Shown piece by piece: positions 17,069 through 25,730 of a stretch of 46,245 nt of DNA. The notes beneath the pieces are model-generated. The model did not search any database. It was not told the DNA's origin and worked only from the letters and a program-made list of their open reading frames with translations. The stretch spans positions 1 through 46,245 of the forward strand of contig JJOH01000107.1 of assembly GCA_000696115.1 (NCBI GenBank). The letters are read 5' to 3'. The position numbers and the translations under genes were made by a program. The DNA is from Streptomyces olindensis. Lineage in GTDB: Bacteria; Actinomycetota; Actinomycetes; Streptomycetales; Streptomycetaceae. Positions within the stretch are counted from its first letter, which is position 1. Each line of letters opens with the position of its first letter.

Positions 17069-17263
17069 GTGGCCATTTCACTGTCTGTGGTGCTGCTGTT
17101 GGCGATCATCCTTGTGGTGTTGCTGAGAGGCGGCTCCATCAAGGCGGGCCCGGCGATCGTGGCCATCCTCTTCGGCTTCTTCCTCGCCTCGACCGGCATG
17201 GCCCCGTCCATCAACCGCTTCCTCAACTCGATAGCGGAGACCATCAACTCCATCAGCTTCTGA
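17069..17263 (+). CDS. Small two-TM conserved membrane protein
   Basis: This 64-residue protein is almost entirely hydrophobic, with TM segments at about residues 3-20 and 27-45 joined by 'RGGSIKAG', and a short C-terminal tail (FLNSIAETINSISF). The GTG start at 17069 has GAGGGT about ten bases upstream. I recall close homologues in many Streptomyces, so it is likely a real gene, but no function is known to me. It lies 100 bases upstream of the kinase gene on the same strand and could be its small membrane partner; that is speculation. Confidence 0.82.
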   Translation: MAISLSVVLLLAIILVVLLRGGSIKAGPAIVAILFGFFLASTGMAPSINRFLNSIAETINSISF

Positions 17264-17363
17264 CGGCAGGGGTGCGCCCCCGCGCCGGGGAGCCCCGGCA
17301 GGGGCGGGGCGGATACGCTCGCCCCGACCACAGGACGGTGCGTGACGGGGGGAACGTACGGGG

Positions 17364-19823
17364 ATGGCGCTGCGCGACTCTGATCCCGCGGAGGTGGGCG
17401 GCTACCGCATCGAGGACCGCCTCGGCTCCGGCGGCATGGGCGTGGTCTACCTGGCCCGCTCCGCCTCCGGTCGGCGCCTCGCGATCAAGGTGGTGCACGG
17501 CCAGTACGCCGACGACGACGAGTTCCGCACCCGCTTCCGCCGCGAGGTGGCCGCCGCCCGCCGGGTCAGTGGCGCCTTCACGGCCCCGGTCGTGGACGCG
17601 GACGCCGACGCCCCGCGCCCCTGGATGGCCACGCTCTACATACCGGGCGCCGACCTCGGCACCCACGTCCGCGAACACGGCCCGCTCCCGCTGCCCCGCC
17701 TGCGCGAAGTCGCCGCCGGGCTCACCGAGGCGCTGCGCGACATCCACCGCGCCGGAGTCGTCCACCGCGACCTGAAGCCGGCCAACGTGATGCTCGCCGA
17801 GGACGGCCCCCGCGTCATCGACTTCGGCATCTCCCGCGCCGCCGAGTTCGCCGCCTCCGACGCCCTCACCCAGACGGGCCGGGTCATGGGCACCCCGCCG
17901 TTCATGTCGCCGGAGCAGTTCGCCTCCCCGCAGGACGTCGGCCCGGCCGCCGACATCTTCTCCCTCGGCTCGGTCCTCACCTACGCCGCCACCCGCCGCG
18001 GCCCCTTCGACAGCCCGAGCCCGTACGAGACGGCCCTGCGCGTCGTCGAGGGCGAGCCGGACCTCTCCGGCGTCCCGGCCGAGCTGCTCCCCGTAGTCCG
18101 CCTCTGCCTGGAGAAGCACCGGAAGTCCCGCCCCACGGCGGACGACCTGTTCACCCTCCTCCGCGAGGGCGCACCTCCCACCACCGCCCTGCCTCATCAC
18201 ACCCCGGGCACCCGGCGGCCCGACTTCGCACCGGCCGACCCCGCCCCGGCCCCTTGGCCGGACCCGCCCGCCACCGACCGGGACGCGGCCCCGCTCCGGC
18301 CACCGGCCGAGCGGGACACCGAACGGGAGGACCCGCGTCACCGGCCCGGCGCGACAGCCACGCAACGGAACGAACAGCCGGCCGACCCGGCCGGGAGGCC
18401 GCTGGACGACCGGGTCGGGACGCCGCTGGACGACCGGGTCGGGACGCCGCTGGACGACCGGGCCGGGGCGCCGCCGTACGACCCGTCCGGGACATCGCCG
18501 CTCAGGGCTGGGCGCCCGCGTCGCCGCGTCCCGCGCCGTCTGCTGCTCCTCCCGGCAGCGGTCATCACCGTCCTCACCGCGGTCATCGCAAGCGCCCTCA
18601 CCATGACGAGCGACGGGAACCCCGCCTCCTCCGCCCCCTCCGGCAGCAGCGACCTCCCCGGGGGCTGGAAGCCCTGGGCGAACACCGCACCGGCCCCGGC
18701 GGGCAGCGAACGCGTCCTGGGCGGCCCCGACAGCACCCTCACGGGCTGCGCCGCCCTCGACCGGTCCCTGGTGTGCGCGGGCGCCGAACTGATGGCGACC
18801 CGCTTCGCCCTCGCCGACGGCCGCACCACCTGGTCCAGACCCGTCGACCCCACGCCGGAGGGCGGTTCCGGCGACGAGGGCGCGCTCATCGGGACCGGCG
18901 ACGGCCGTGTCTACGCCTACGAGGCCGACGACCGCAACGCCCCGAACGGCCCCCGGACCACCTACCGGGTCCACGCCCTGGCCCCCGACACCGGCAAAAT
19001 GCTCTGGCGGACACCCACCGGCACCGGCGAGAGCGCGTCCGTCCCCGACAGCACCCAGGGCGCGGCGGTGGCGGTCCCCGAGGGCGTCGTCACCTTCTAC
19101 GGGGACCGGGGCGACCAGTACGCCCTGCTCGACGCCGACACCGGCGACGTCCGCTGGAAGCGGCCGAAGCCGGACCTCATGGACTGCCTGCTGCACGCCG
19201 CCGCCGGCCGCGCCTACCTCGTCTGCGTGACTCCCACGGACGAGGGGGAGACCGGCCGTACCACCGTCACGCGCATCGACCCCGCCACCGGAAAGTCCCG
19301 CTGGACCGTCGAGGTCGAGGGCACCGCGTACCTGCTCGGCCAGCACGACGGGCGCCTGGTCCTCGCGGACACCCTCGACACCGACCGCCCGCTGACCCTG
19401 ATCGACGTCGCCTCGCACGTGCTCACCGTGCGCCGGCTCGCCCGGCCCCGGCCCGCGGACGCCGAGGCACACCTGGTGCGCGGCACGCTGTACTTCACGA
19501 CGGCGAGCGGAGGCATCCGCGCGGTGTCGCCGGACACCGGCCGGACCCTGTGGGAAGCGAACTCCTCCGTCGAGCAGCCGGGCCCCCCGGCCGCCTCCGC
19601 CACCCACGTGTACCTGGCGTCCCCCAGCGGCCGCCTCGCCGCCCTGAACGCGCGCACCGGCAAGCCGGAGGGCACCCGCCCCGGCCGCGACGACGGCGGC
19701 CGCGTCGACAGCATGTTCGCCACCGGAGGCGCCCGGCCCGTCCTCGTCGGCGACGCCCTCTACGTCCCCTACGGAGTCCGCTCCGTCTACACGGTCGACG
19801 CACGCGCCCTCACGACCCGCTGA
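17364..19823 (+). CDS. Transmembrane Ser/Thr protein kinase with extracellular PQQ-like beta-propeller
   Basis: This is an 819-residue receptor-type kinase. Residues 14-270 form the Hanks-type kinase domain: glycine loop LGSGGMGVVY (20-29), K42, the HRDLKPAN catalytic loop (D136, K138) and DFG at D153. A Pro/Arg/Asp-rich linker follows (about 275-390) and contains a threefold repeat. One TM segment lies at about 391-415, and the remainder (about 430-819) contains repeated 'D-x-x-T-G-x-x-x-W' blades of a PQQ-type propeller facing outside. A propeller sensor is an alternative to PASTA domains. The ATG follows a G-rich Shine-Dalgarno region at 17347-17363. It would phosphorylate cytoplasmic targets in response to an external or cell-wall ligand; the ligand is unknown. 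Confidence 0.95.
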   Translation: MALRDSDPAEVGGYRIEDRLGSGGMGVVYLARSASGRRLAIKVVHGQYADDDEFRTRFRREVAAARRVSGAFTAPVVDADADAPRPWMATLYIPGADLGTHVREHGPLPLPRLREVAAGLTEALRDIHRAGVVHRDLKPANVMLAEDGPRVIDFGISRAAEFAASDALTQTGRVMGTPPFMSPEQFASPQDVGPAADIFSLGSVLTYAATRRGPFDSPSPYETALRVVEGEPDLSGVPAELLPVVRLCLEKHRKSRPTADDLFTLLREGAPPTTALPHHTPGTRRPDFAPADPAPAPWPDPPATDRDAAPLRPPAERDTEREDPRHRPGATATQRNEQPADPAGRPLDDRVGTPLDDRVGTPLDDRAGAPPYDPSGTSPLRAGRPRRRVPRRLLLLPAAVITVLTAVIASALTMTSDGNPASSAPSGSSDLPGGWKPWANTAPAPAGSERVLGGPDSTLTGCAALDRSLVCAGAELMATRFALADGRTTWSRPVDPTPEGGSGDEGALIGTGDGRVYAYEADDRNAPNGPRTTYRVHALAPDTGKMLWRTPTGTGESASVPDSTQGAAVAVPEGVVTFYGDRGDQYALLDADTGDVRWKRPKPDLMDCLLHAAAGRAYLVCVTPTDEGETGRTTVTRIDPATGKSRWTVEVEGTAYLLGQHDGRLVLADTLDTDRPLTLIDVASHVLTVRRLARPRPADAEAHLVRGTLYFTTASGGIRAVSPDTGRTLWEANSSVEQPGPPAASATHVYLASPSGRLAALNARTGKPEGTRPGRDDGGRVDSMFATGGARPVLVGDALYVPYGVRSVYTVDARALTTR
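18401..18472 (+). repeat. Three 24-bp tandem repeats in the kinase linker
   Basis: Two perfect 24-bp units (18401-18424 and 18425-18448) and a third diverged unit (18449-18472) encode LDDRVGTP-type octapeptides in the juxtamembrane linker. Being in frame, copy-number change would lengthen or shorten the linker without disrupting the kinase. Confidence 0.9.
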
Positions 19824-19920
19824 GAACCAATCCGGGGCTCGTGATCAGGTAACCGGACTATCGGCGGTAGGGATCGGCCGAACAGGATGCCCAACTCGAT
19901 CATGAGAGAGTCCGGAAACA

Positions 19921-19963
19921 CTCAGGGCCAGGTCGAGGAATGATCCTCTGACCTGGCCCTGAG
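19921..19963. terminator. Bidirectional hairpin between kinase gene and tRNA-Gly
   Basis: A perfect 14-bp stem (19921-19934 with 19950-19963) encloses a 15-base loop whose ends can extend the pairing. It lies 97 bases after the kinase stop and five bases beyond the encoded CCA of tRNA-Gly on the other strand, so it most likely terminates both. Confidence 0.75.
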
Positions 19964-19968
19964 CCGTA

Positions 19969-20042
19969 TGGAGCGGGCGACGGGAATCGAACCCGCGTAG
20001 CTAGTTTGGAAGACTAGGGCTCTACCATTGAGCTACGCCCGC
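19969..20042 (-). tRNA. tRNA-Gly (TCC)
   Basis: Read on the minus strand, a 7-bp acceptor stem (GCGGGCG at 20042-20036 with CGCCCGC at 19979-19973) is complete. The anticodon stem CTAGT/ACTAG flanks the loop CTTCCAA with anticodon TCC, and the T-arm contains GGTTCGATTCC. The discriminator is T at 19972 and the 3' CCA is genomically encoded at 19971-19969. The anticodon reads GGA, a rare codon in this GC-rich genome. Confidence 0.96.
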
Positions 20043-20208
20043 ACAGCACGCGCCGCAGGTCGGAGCGACCGCGGCACTGAAGGCATCGTAGCGGGTCGGG
20101 CCCGCCCGACGCACACCGCATTTCCGGCCGCGGCCGACGCGGCACCGGCCCTGTGGAAATGCGGCGGCCACACCGCCTGTCGGCATGTACCCTACGTGTC
20201 GCACCAGA

Positions 20209-20285
20209 CGGGGTGTGGCGCAGCTTGGTAGCGCGTCCGCTTTGGGAGCGGAAGGCCGTGGGTTCAAATCCCGCCACCCCGACCA
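20209..20285 (+). tRNA. tRNA-Pro (TGG)
   Basis: The acceptor stem CGGGGTG (20209-20215) pairs with CACCCCG ending at 20281, followed by discriminator A and an encoded CCA (20283-20285). The anticodon arm TCCGC-TTTGGGA-GCGGA carries anticodon TGG for proline, and the T-arm contains GGTTCAAATCC. It is divergent from tRNA-Gly, with 166 bases between them. Confidence 0.97.
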
Positions 20286-20478
20286 GCCAGCCGATCATCT
20301 CGCGTGATCGTCTCCCGGTCACTCACGTGATCGCCTTTTGGGCGGTGTAGTCGCTGCCGTTACTATGCAAGCTGCACGCCCGTGTGTCTCATCGTCTGAA
20401 GTCCTCCGGGCGGCGAAATCCGCCGGGCCGCTCTGGCCCCGGCAGAAACCAAGAAGTCAGCCACAAGGAGACCGAACC

Positions 20479-21864
20479 GTGAAGAGCGCCGTGGAGACCC
20501 TGAACCCGACTCGGGTTCGGCTCACTGTCGAGGTGCCCTTCGAGGAGCTCAAGGACAGCCTCGACGCGGCGTACAAGAAGATCAACCAGCAGGTCACGGT
20601 GAAGGGCTTCCGCAAGGGCAAGGTCCCGGCCCGGGTCATCGACCAGCGGTTCGGCCGCGGTGCCGTGCTGGAGGAGGCCGTCAACGACGCGCTTCCCAAG
20701 TTCTACACCGACGCGGTCAACGAGGCCGAGCTCAGCCCGCTGGGCCAGCCCGAGGTCGACATCACGGAGCTGAAGGACGGCGAGACGCTGAACTTCACCG
20801 CCGAGGTCGACATCCGCCCGGCCATCGAGATCCCGGACTTCTCCGGCATCGAGGTCGAGGTCGACGCGGTCGAGGTCACCGACGAGGACGTCGACAAGGC
20901 CGTCGAGGAGCTGCGCGAGCGCTTCGCCTCCACCGCCCCGGTCGAGCGCGCCGCCGAGGACGGCGACGTCGTGACGATCGACCTGGAGGCCAAGGTCGAC
21001 GGCGAGGTCCTGGAGGACGGCGTCGCGAACGGCGTCTCCTACACCATCGGCTCCGGCGAGCTGCTGGACGGCATCGACGACGCCGTGAAGGGCCTGGAGG
21101 CCGGTGGCGAGGCCACCTTCACCTCCGAGCTCAAGGGCGGCTCGGCGGCCGGCAAGGAGGCCGAGGTCACCGTCAAGGTCACCCAGGTCGCCAAGCGTGA
21201 ACTCCCCGAGCTGGACGACGAGTTCGCGCAGCTCGCCTCCGAGTTCGACACCCTCGAGGAGCTGCGCGCCGACAGCCGCAAGCGCCTGGAGAACATGAAG
21301 CAGTACGACCAGGCCACGCAGGCTCAGGAGCGCGTCCTGGAGAAGCTGCTGGAGCTCGTCGAGGTGCCCGTCCCCGAGAAGCTGCTCGAGGACGAGATCA
21401 ACACCCGCAAGCACAACCTGGAGCACCACCAGCTCGGCCAGATGGGCCTCGACCTCGCGAAGTACCTGGAGATCCAGGGCAAGAGCGAGGAGGAGTTCGA
21501 GACCGAGACCCGTGAGGCCGCGGTCAAGGGCATCAAGACCCAGTTCGTCCTCGACGAGCTGGTCAAGCAGGAGAAGCTGAACGTCAACCAGGAGGAGCTC
21601 ACCGAGCACCTCATGCGCCGCGCGGCCTCCTCCGGCATGTCCCCCGACCAGTTCGCCCAGGCCGTCGTCGAGGGCGGCCAGGTTCCGCTCCTGGTCGGCG
21701 AGGTCGCCCGCGGCAAGGCCCTGGCCGTCGTGGTCGAGAAGGCCACGGTCAAGGACACCAACGGCGAGATCATCGACCTCGACGACGAAGAGGACGAGGA
21801 GACCACCGAGGCCTCCGCCGAGGAGACCCCGGCCGAGTCCGCCGAGGAGAAGACCGAGGGCTGA
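20479..21864 (+). CDS. tig: Trigger factor, ribosome-associated chaperone and peptidyl-prolyl isomerase
   Basis: Trigger factor docks at the ribosomal exit tunnel and shields nascent chains. The protein is 461 residues from GTG 20479, which has AAGGAG at 20464-20469; the open frame extends upstream to 20338 without support. Residues 1-150 are the ribosome-binding domain with the signature GFRKGKVP (43-50). The FKBP-type PPIase domain spans about 155-240 ('EDGDVVTIDLEAKVDGE'), followed by the helical chaperone domain. The last 35 residues are a Glu/Asp/Thr-rich acidic tail typical of actinobacterial versions. It stands just upstream of clpP1, clpP2 and clpX, but a strong terminator separates it from them. 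Confidence 0.98.
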   Translation: MKSAVETLNPTRVRLTVEVPFEELKDSLDAAYKKINQQVTVKGFRKGKVPARVIDQRFGRGAVLEEAVNDALPKFYTDAVNEAELSPLGQPEVDITELKDGETLNFTAEVDIRPAIEIPDFSGIEVEVDAVEVTDEDVDKAVEELRERFASTAPVERAAEDGDVVTIDLEAKVDGEVLEDGVANGVSYTIGSGELLDGIDDAVKGLEAGGEATFTSELKGGSAAGKEAEVTVKVTQVAKRELPELDDEFAQLASEFDTLEELRADSRKRLENMKQYDQATQAQERVLEKLLELVEVPVPEKLLEDEINTRKHNLEHHQLGQMGLDLAKYLEIQGKSEEEFETETREAAVKGIKTQFVLDELVKQEKLNVNQEELTEHLMRRAASSGMSPDQFAQAVVEGGQVPLLVGEVARGKALAVVVEKATVKDTNGEIIDLDDEEDEETTEASAEETPAESAEEKTEG

Positions 21865-21887
21865 GCCCCGGCAGCGACGAGTTCCTG

Positions 21888-21920
21888 AGAAGGCCCTGGG
21901 GCACGCCCCAGGGCCTTCTT
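21888..21920 (+). terminator. tig terminator
   Basis: A perfect 14-bp stem (21888-21901 with 21906-21919) with a four-base loop and a short T end lies 23 bases after the tig stop. Confidence 0.93.
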
Positions 21921-21945
21921 GCCACCAGCGGGGGCAGCGCACCCC

Positions 21946-21990
21946 CAGGGGCGCGGGGAACTGCGCGAGCAACCACGACGCACCCCGCAT
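21946..21990 (+). repeat. Streptomyces interspersed repeat, short form
   Basis: The core begins CAGGGGCGCGGGG and ends CCACGACGCACCCCGCA. It matches the ends of the longer copy at 29520-29588 but lacks its central hairpin. From memory, sequences of this type are scattered in Streptomyces intergenic DNA. It lies directly after the tig terminator. Confidence 0.65.
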
Positions 21991-22087
21991 CCGCCCACGG
22001 CCCGAAACCGCCTCCGGCCCAGCCGCGCAGCGCTACGCCCCCGGCGAACACTCCCATCTCCGGGATTCCCCGAAGGGACCCGCGCGT

Positions 22088-22093
22088 TAGGGT
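22088..22093 (+). promoter_or_regulatory. Candidate -10 of clpP1
   Basis: TAGGGT at 22088-22093 would place the transcript start near 22100, inside an upstream ATG (22096) and 90 bases before the chosen GTG start. No good -35 is visible, which fits an activator-dependent promoter. Streptomyces clpP1 is known to be activated by ClgR. A CGCC-N3-GGCG dyad at 22047-22057 is a weak operator candidate. Confidence 0.4.
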
Positions 22094-22191
22094 CCATGAA
22101 TACCAGGGCAGTGGAGTCTCCGATACGGCTCCCGCCCCGCAGGGAACACGTGAGACGGCCCGGCGCCGTCGTAAGACGAGCAGGTGGATAC

Positions 22192-22809
22192 GTGACGAAT
22201 CTGATGCCTTCAGCCGCCGGCGAGCCTTCCATCGGTGGTGGCCTCGGCGACCAGGTCTACAACCGGCTGCTCAACGAGCGGATCATCTTCCTCGGCCAGC
22301 CGGTCGACGACGACATCGCGAACAAGATCACCGCACAGCTGCTGCTCCTTGCCTCCGACCCGGACAAGGACATCTACCTGTACATCAACAGCCCCGGCGG
22401 TTCGATCACGGCCGGCATGGCGATCTACGACACCATGCAGTACATCAAGAACGACGTGGTGACGATCGCCATGGGCCTCGCGGCCTCGATGGGCCAGTTC
22501 CTGCTCAGCGCGGGCACCCCCGGCAAGCGCTTCGCGCTGCCGAACGCCGAGATCCTGATCCACCAGCCCTCCGCCGGTCTCGCCGGTTCGGCCTCGGACA
22601 TCAAGATCCACGCCGAGCGGCTGCTGCACACCAAGAAGCGCATGGCCGAGCTCACCGCCCAGCACACGGGCCAGACGGTCGAGCAGATCACCCGCGACTC
22701 GGACCGCGACCGCTGGTTCGACGCCTTCGAGGCCAAGGAGTACGGCCTCATCGACGACGTGATCGCCACGGCCGCCGGCATGCCGGGCGGCGGCGGCACC
22801 GGGGCCTGA
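22192..22809 (+). CDS. clpP1: ATP-dependent Clp protease proteolytic subunit ClpP1
   Basis: This serine peptidase forms the degradation chamber used by ClpX and other Clp ATPases. It has 205 residues with catalytic triad S99 (GLAASMGQ), H124 (LIHQP) and D173 (SDRDRW). The family motif 'YINSPGGSITAGMAIYDTMQ' is intact. GTG 22192, with AGGTGG just upstream, is the preferred start. An ATG at 22096 would add 32 arginine-rich residues but lies upstream of the transcript start predicted by the -10 at 22088. The last residues (GMPGGGGTGA) form a flexible tail. It is followed by clpP2 after 110 bases; in Streptomyces the two are co-transcribed. Confidence 0.98.
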   Translation: MTNLMPSAAGEPSIGGGLGDQVYNRLLNERIIFLGQPVDDDIANKITAQLLLLASDPDKDIYLYINSPGGSITAGMAIYDTMQYIKNDVVTIAMGLAASMGQFLLSAGTPGKRFALPNAEILIHQPSAGLAGSASDIKIHAERLLHTKKRMAELTAQHTGQTVEQITRDSDRDRWFDAFEAKEYGLIDDVIATAAGMPGGGGTGA

Positions 22810-22919
22810 GAGGTCCCAGGAGGCTCCACGAGCCCCGTAGGACCCCGCCCGGGCCCCAGGAGGCCCGGGGTCGCCCCAGCAGCCCCAGCCGACCGCCTCA
22901 GCCCCTTTCAGGAGACACC

Positions 22920-23627
22920 GTGAACGCATTCCCCGGCAGTGGGATCTACGACCGTATGCAGGCCGTGCAGGACATGAACGCCTCGCAGGGCCGCTACACC
23001 GGCCCGCAGGCCGAGTCCCGCTACGTCATCCCGCGCTTCGTCGAGCGCACCTCCCAGGGCATCCGCGAGTACGACCCGTACGCGAAGCTCTTCGAGGAGC
23101 GTGTGATCTTCCTCGGCGTCCAGATCGACGACGCCTCCGCCAACGACGTCATGGCGCAGCTGCTGTGCCTGGAGTCGATGGACCCCGACCGGGACATCTC
23201 GGTCTACATCAACAGCCCCGGCGGCTCCTTCACGGCGCTCACGGCGATCTACGACACGATGCAGTACGTGAAGCCGGACATCCAGACGGTGTGCATGGGC
23301 CAGGCGGCCTCCGCCGCCGCCGTCCTGCTGGCCGCCGGCACGCCGGGCAAGCGCATGGCCCTGCCGAACGCCCGCGTGCTGATCCACCAGCCGTACAGCG
23401 AGACCGGCCGCGGCCAGGTCTCGGACCTGGAGATCGCCGCGAACGAGATCCTCCGGATGCGTACGCAGCTGGAGGAGATGCTGGCCAAGCACTCCACGCA
23501 GACGATCGAGAAGATCCGCGAGGACATCGAGCGCGACAAGATCCTCACGGCCGAGGACGCGCTGAGCTACGGCCTGATCGACCAGATCATCACCACCCGG
23601 AAGATGGACAACTCGAGCCTTCGCTGA
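22920..23627 (+). CDS. clpP2: ATP-dependent Clp protease proteolytic subunit ClpP2
   Basis: This is the second ClpP of the actinobacterial pair, which assembles with ClpP1 into a mixed tetradecamer. It has 235 residues with triad S131 (GQAASAAAV), H156 (LIHQP) and D206 (ERDKIL). The N-terminal 45 residues, including 'RYVIPRFVERTSQGIREYD', form a longer leader than in ClpP1 and are probably processed in part. The GTG start has AGGAG at 22911-22915. Stop codon and clpX start are 181 bases apart, and that gap contains notable dyads. Confidence 0.98.
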   Translation: MNAFPGSGIYDRMQAVQDMNASQGRYTGPQAESRYVIPRFVERTSQGIREYDPYAKLFEERVIFLGVQIDDASANDVMAQLLCLESMDPDRDISVYINSPGGSFTALTAIYDTMQYVKPDIQTVCMGQAASAAAVLLAAGTPGKRMALPNARVLIHQPYSETGRGQVSDLEIAANEILRMRTQLEEMLAKHSTQTIEKIREDIERDKILTAEDALSYGLIDQIITTRKMDNSSLR

Positions 23628-23651
23628 GGCGAGAGGCTGTATCGTCTGCCG

Positions 23652-23703
23652 CCCCTTGGCACGGTTTGGCTCGGTTCACGTCAAAGCGAACCGCGCCAAG
23701 GGG
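23652..23703 (+). promoter_or_regulatory. Long hairpin with nested dyad between clpP2 and clpX
   Basis: A 15-bp stem with one mismatch (23652-23666 with 23689-23703) starts CCCCTTGGC and ends GCCAAGGGG. Inside it an alternative dyad, CGGTTC (23672-23677) with GAACCG (23688-23693), shares bases with the outer arm, so the two structures compete. It could be an attenuator, or GTTCAC-N6-GCGAAC could be a protein operator. Confidence 0.55.
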
Positions 23704-23761
23704 GGCCCGAACGGGGGGCCCGGCAAGGTACCGTCGGACATAAGGCAGCACCAGGAGTCCG

Positions 23762-23779
23762 CTGGACGTCGACGTCCAG
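23762..23779. promoter_or_regulatory. Perfect 18-bp palindrome upstream of clpX
   Basis: CTGGACGTC-GACGTCCAG is a perfect palindrome ending 29 bases before the clpX GTG. Its lack of a loop favours a binding site for a dimeric protein over an RNA hairpin. Confidence 0.6.
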
Positions 23780-23808
23780 GAGTCTCCCAGGCGAAGGGGA
23801 AGCACACC

Positions 23809-25095
<1,287 letters not shown>

Positions 25096-25166
25096 GTCGG
25101 TGCTTTAAGGGTCCGGTGGTGCTTTCTGCACGCTTGCGAAGACTGGCACTTTACGACCTATAGAGA

Positions 25167-25201
25167 AGAGGCCGCCTGGGAGCATAGCCCAGGCGGCCTC
25201 T
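25167..25201. terminator. Terminator between clpX and a convergent secreted-protein gene
   Basis: A perfect 14-bp stem (25167-25180 with 25188-25201) has the loop AGCATAG. It lies between the 3' ends of two convergent genes and probably serves both. Confidence 0.92.
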
Positions 25202-25229
25202 CTCACCTACGGGTCTAGCCGACGCCTAC

Positions 25230-25502
25230 TCAGGCCCACGAGCAAGCCGTATACGAGTCGCTCTGGCTCACACCGATGACCTGGAGCCCGCTCAGACACT
25301 GCCAGTGGGGTGTGAGCCCGAAAGGAGTCTTCGTCGCTGGGTAGGAGCAGGCCGTGGTCGCCTTAGCTCCTACCTGGTAGCCGTTCGCGTGTAAGACGCC
25401 CGTGCACTGGGCCACTGTGGCGGATGCAGGCGTCGCTGTGGCCAGCGGGACAATCGTCCCCGCAATCACAAGCCCGGCTATGGTGAATGCTCTCTTGAGC
25501 AT
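25230..25502 (-). CDS. Small secreted protein with four cysteines
   Basis: This 90-residue precursor begins MLKRAFTIAGLVIAGTIVPL, a classical Sec signal peptide with predicted cleavage after the Ala-Ser-Ala near residue 29. The mature part of about 60 residues contains four cysteines (in QCTG, ACSY, QCLS and ACSW), enough for two disulfides, and several aromatic residues. The ATG at 25502 is chosen because AGAGGA lies eight to ten bases upstream; the longer frame uses a TTG at 25523. I recognise no named family. Small secreted disulfide proteins of streptomycetes include inhibitors, signals and surface proteins, but nothing here selects between them. Confidence 0.75.
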   Translation of the reverse strand: MLKRAFTIAGLVIAGTIVPLATATPASATVAQCTGVLHANGYQVGAKATTACSYPATKTPFGLTPHWQCLSGLQVIGVSQSDSYTACSWA

Positions 25503-25658
25503 GCGGTGTATCCTCTCGACCAAATGTTGTCACGATCATGACAGTGCTTGAAGCTACCAGGTGGTCGAGGGTGTGTTCTAGCGCGCTTGGTGAAGCTGGC
25601 CGTAAACGATGGCCGCGTTCGGCCCCGTGGCAATTACCAGCAAGCGTCCGTAACGGTT

Positions 25659-25696
25659 GCGTAGGGAACTCGACTAGCCGGTCCAGTTCCCTACGC
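25659..25696 (-). terminator. 12-bp hairpin downstream of the Pro/Gln-rich protein gene
   Basis: A perfect 12-bp stem (25659-25670 with 25685-25696) has a 14-base loop and lies 35 bases beyond the stop of the minus-strand gene at 25731. It has no T-run, as is common for Streptomyces terminators. Confidence 0.7.
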
Positions 25697-25730
25697 AGTC
25701 GGAGTAGTCATTCCTGGCGGAAGCGCAACG

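Noticed and set aside
16581..17081. 166-codon minus-strand frame in the large intergenic region
   Set aside because: No ribosome-binding site, no hydrophobic core, and it would overlap the start of the 64-residue membrane protein.
22096..22191. Upstream ATG giving a 32-residue extension of ClpP1
   Set aside because: The likely -10 at 22088 would start the transcript after this ATG, the extension is Arg-rich and unlike ClpP, and GTG 22192 has a ribosome-binding site.
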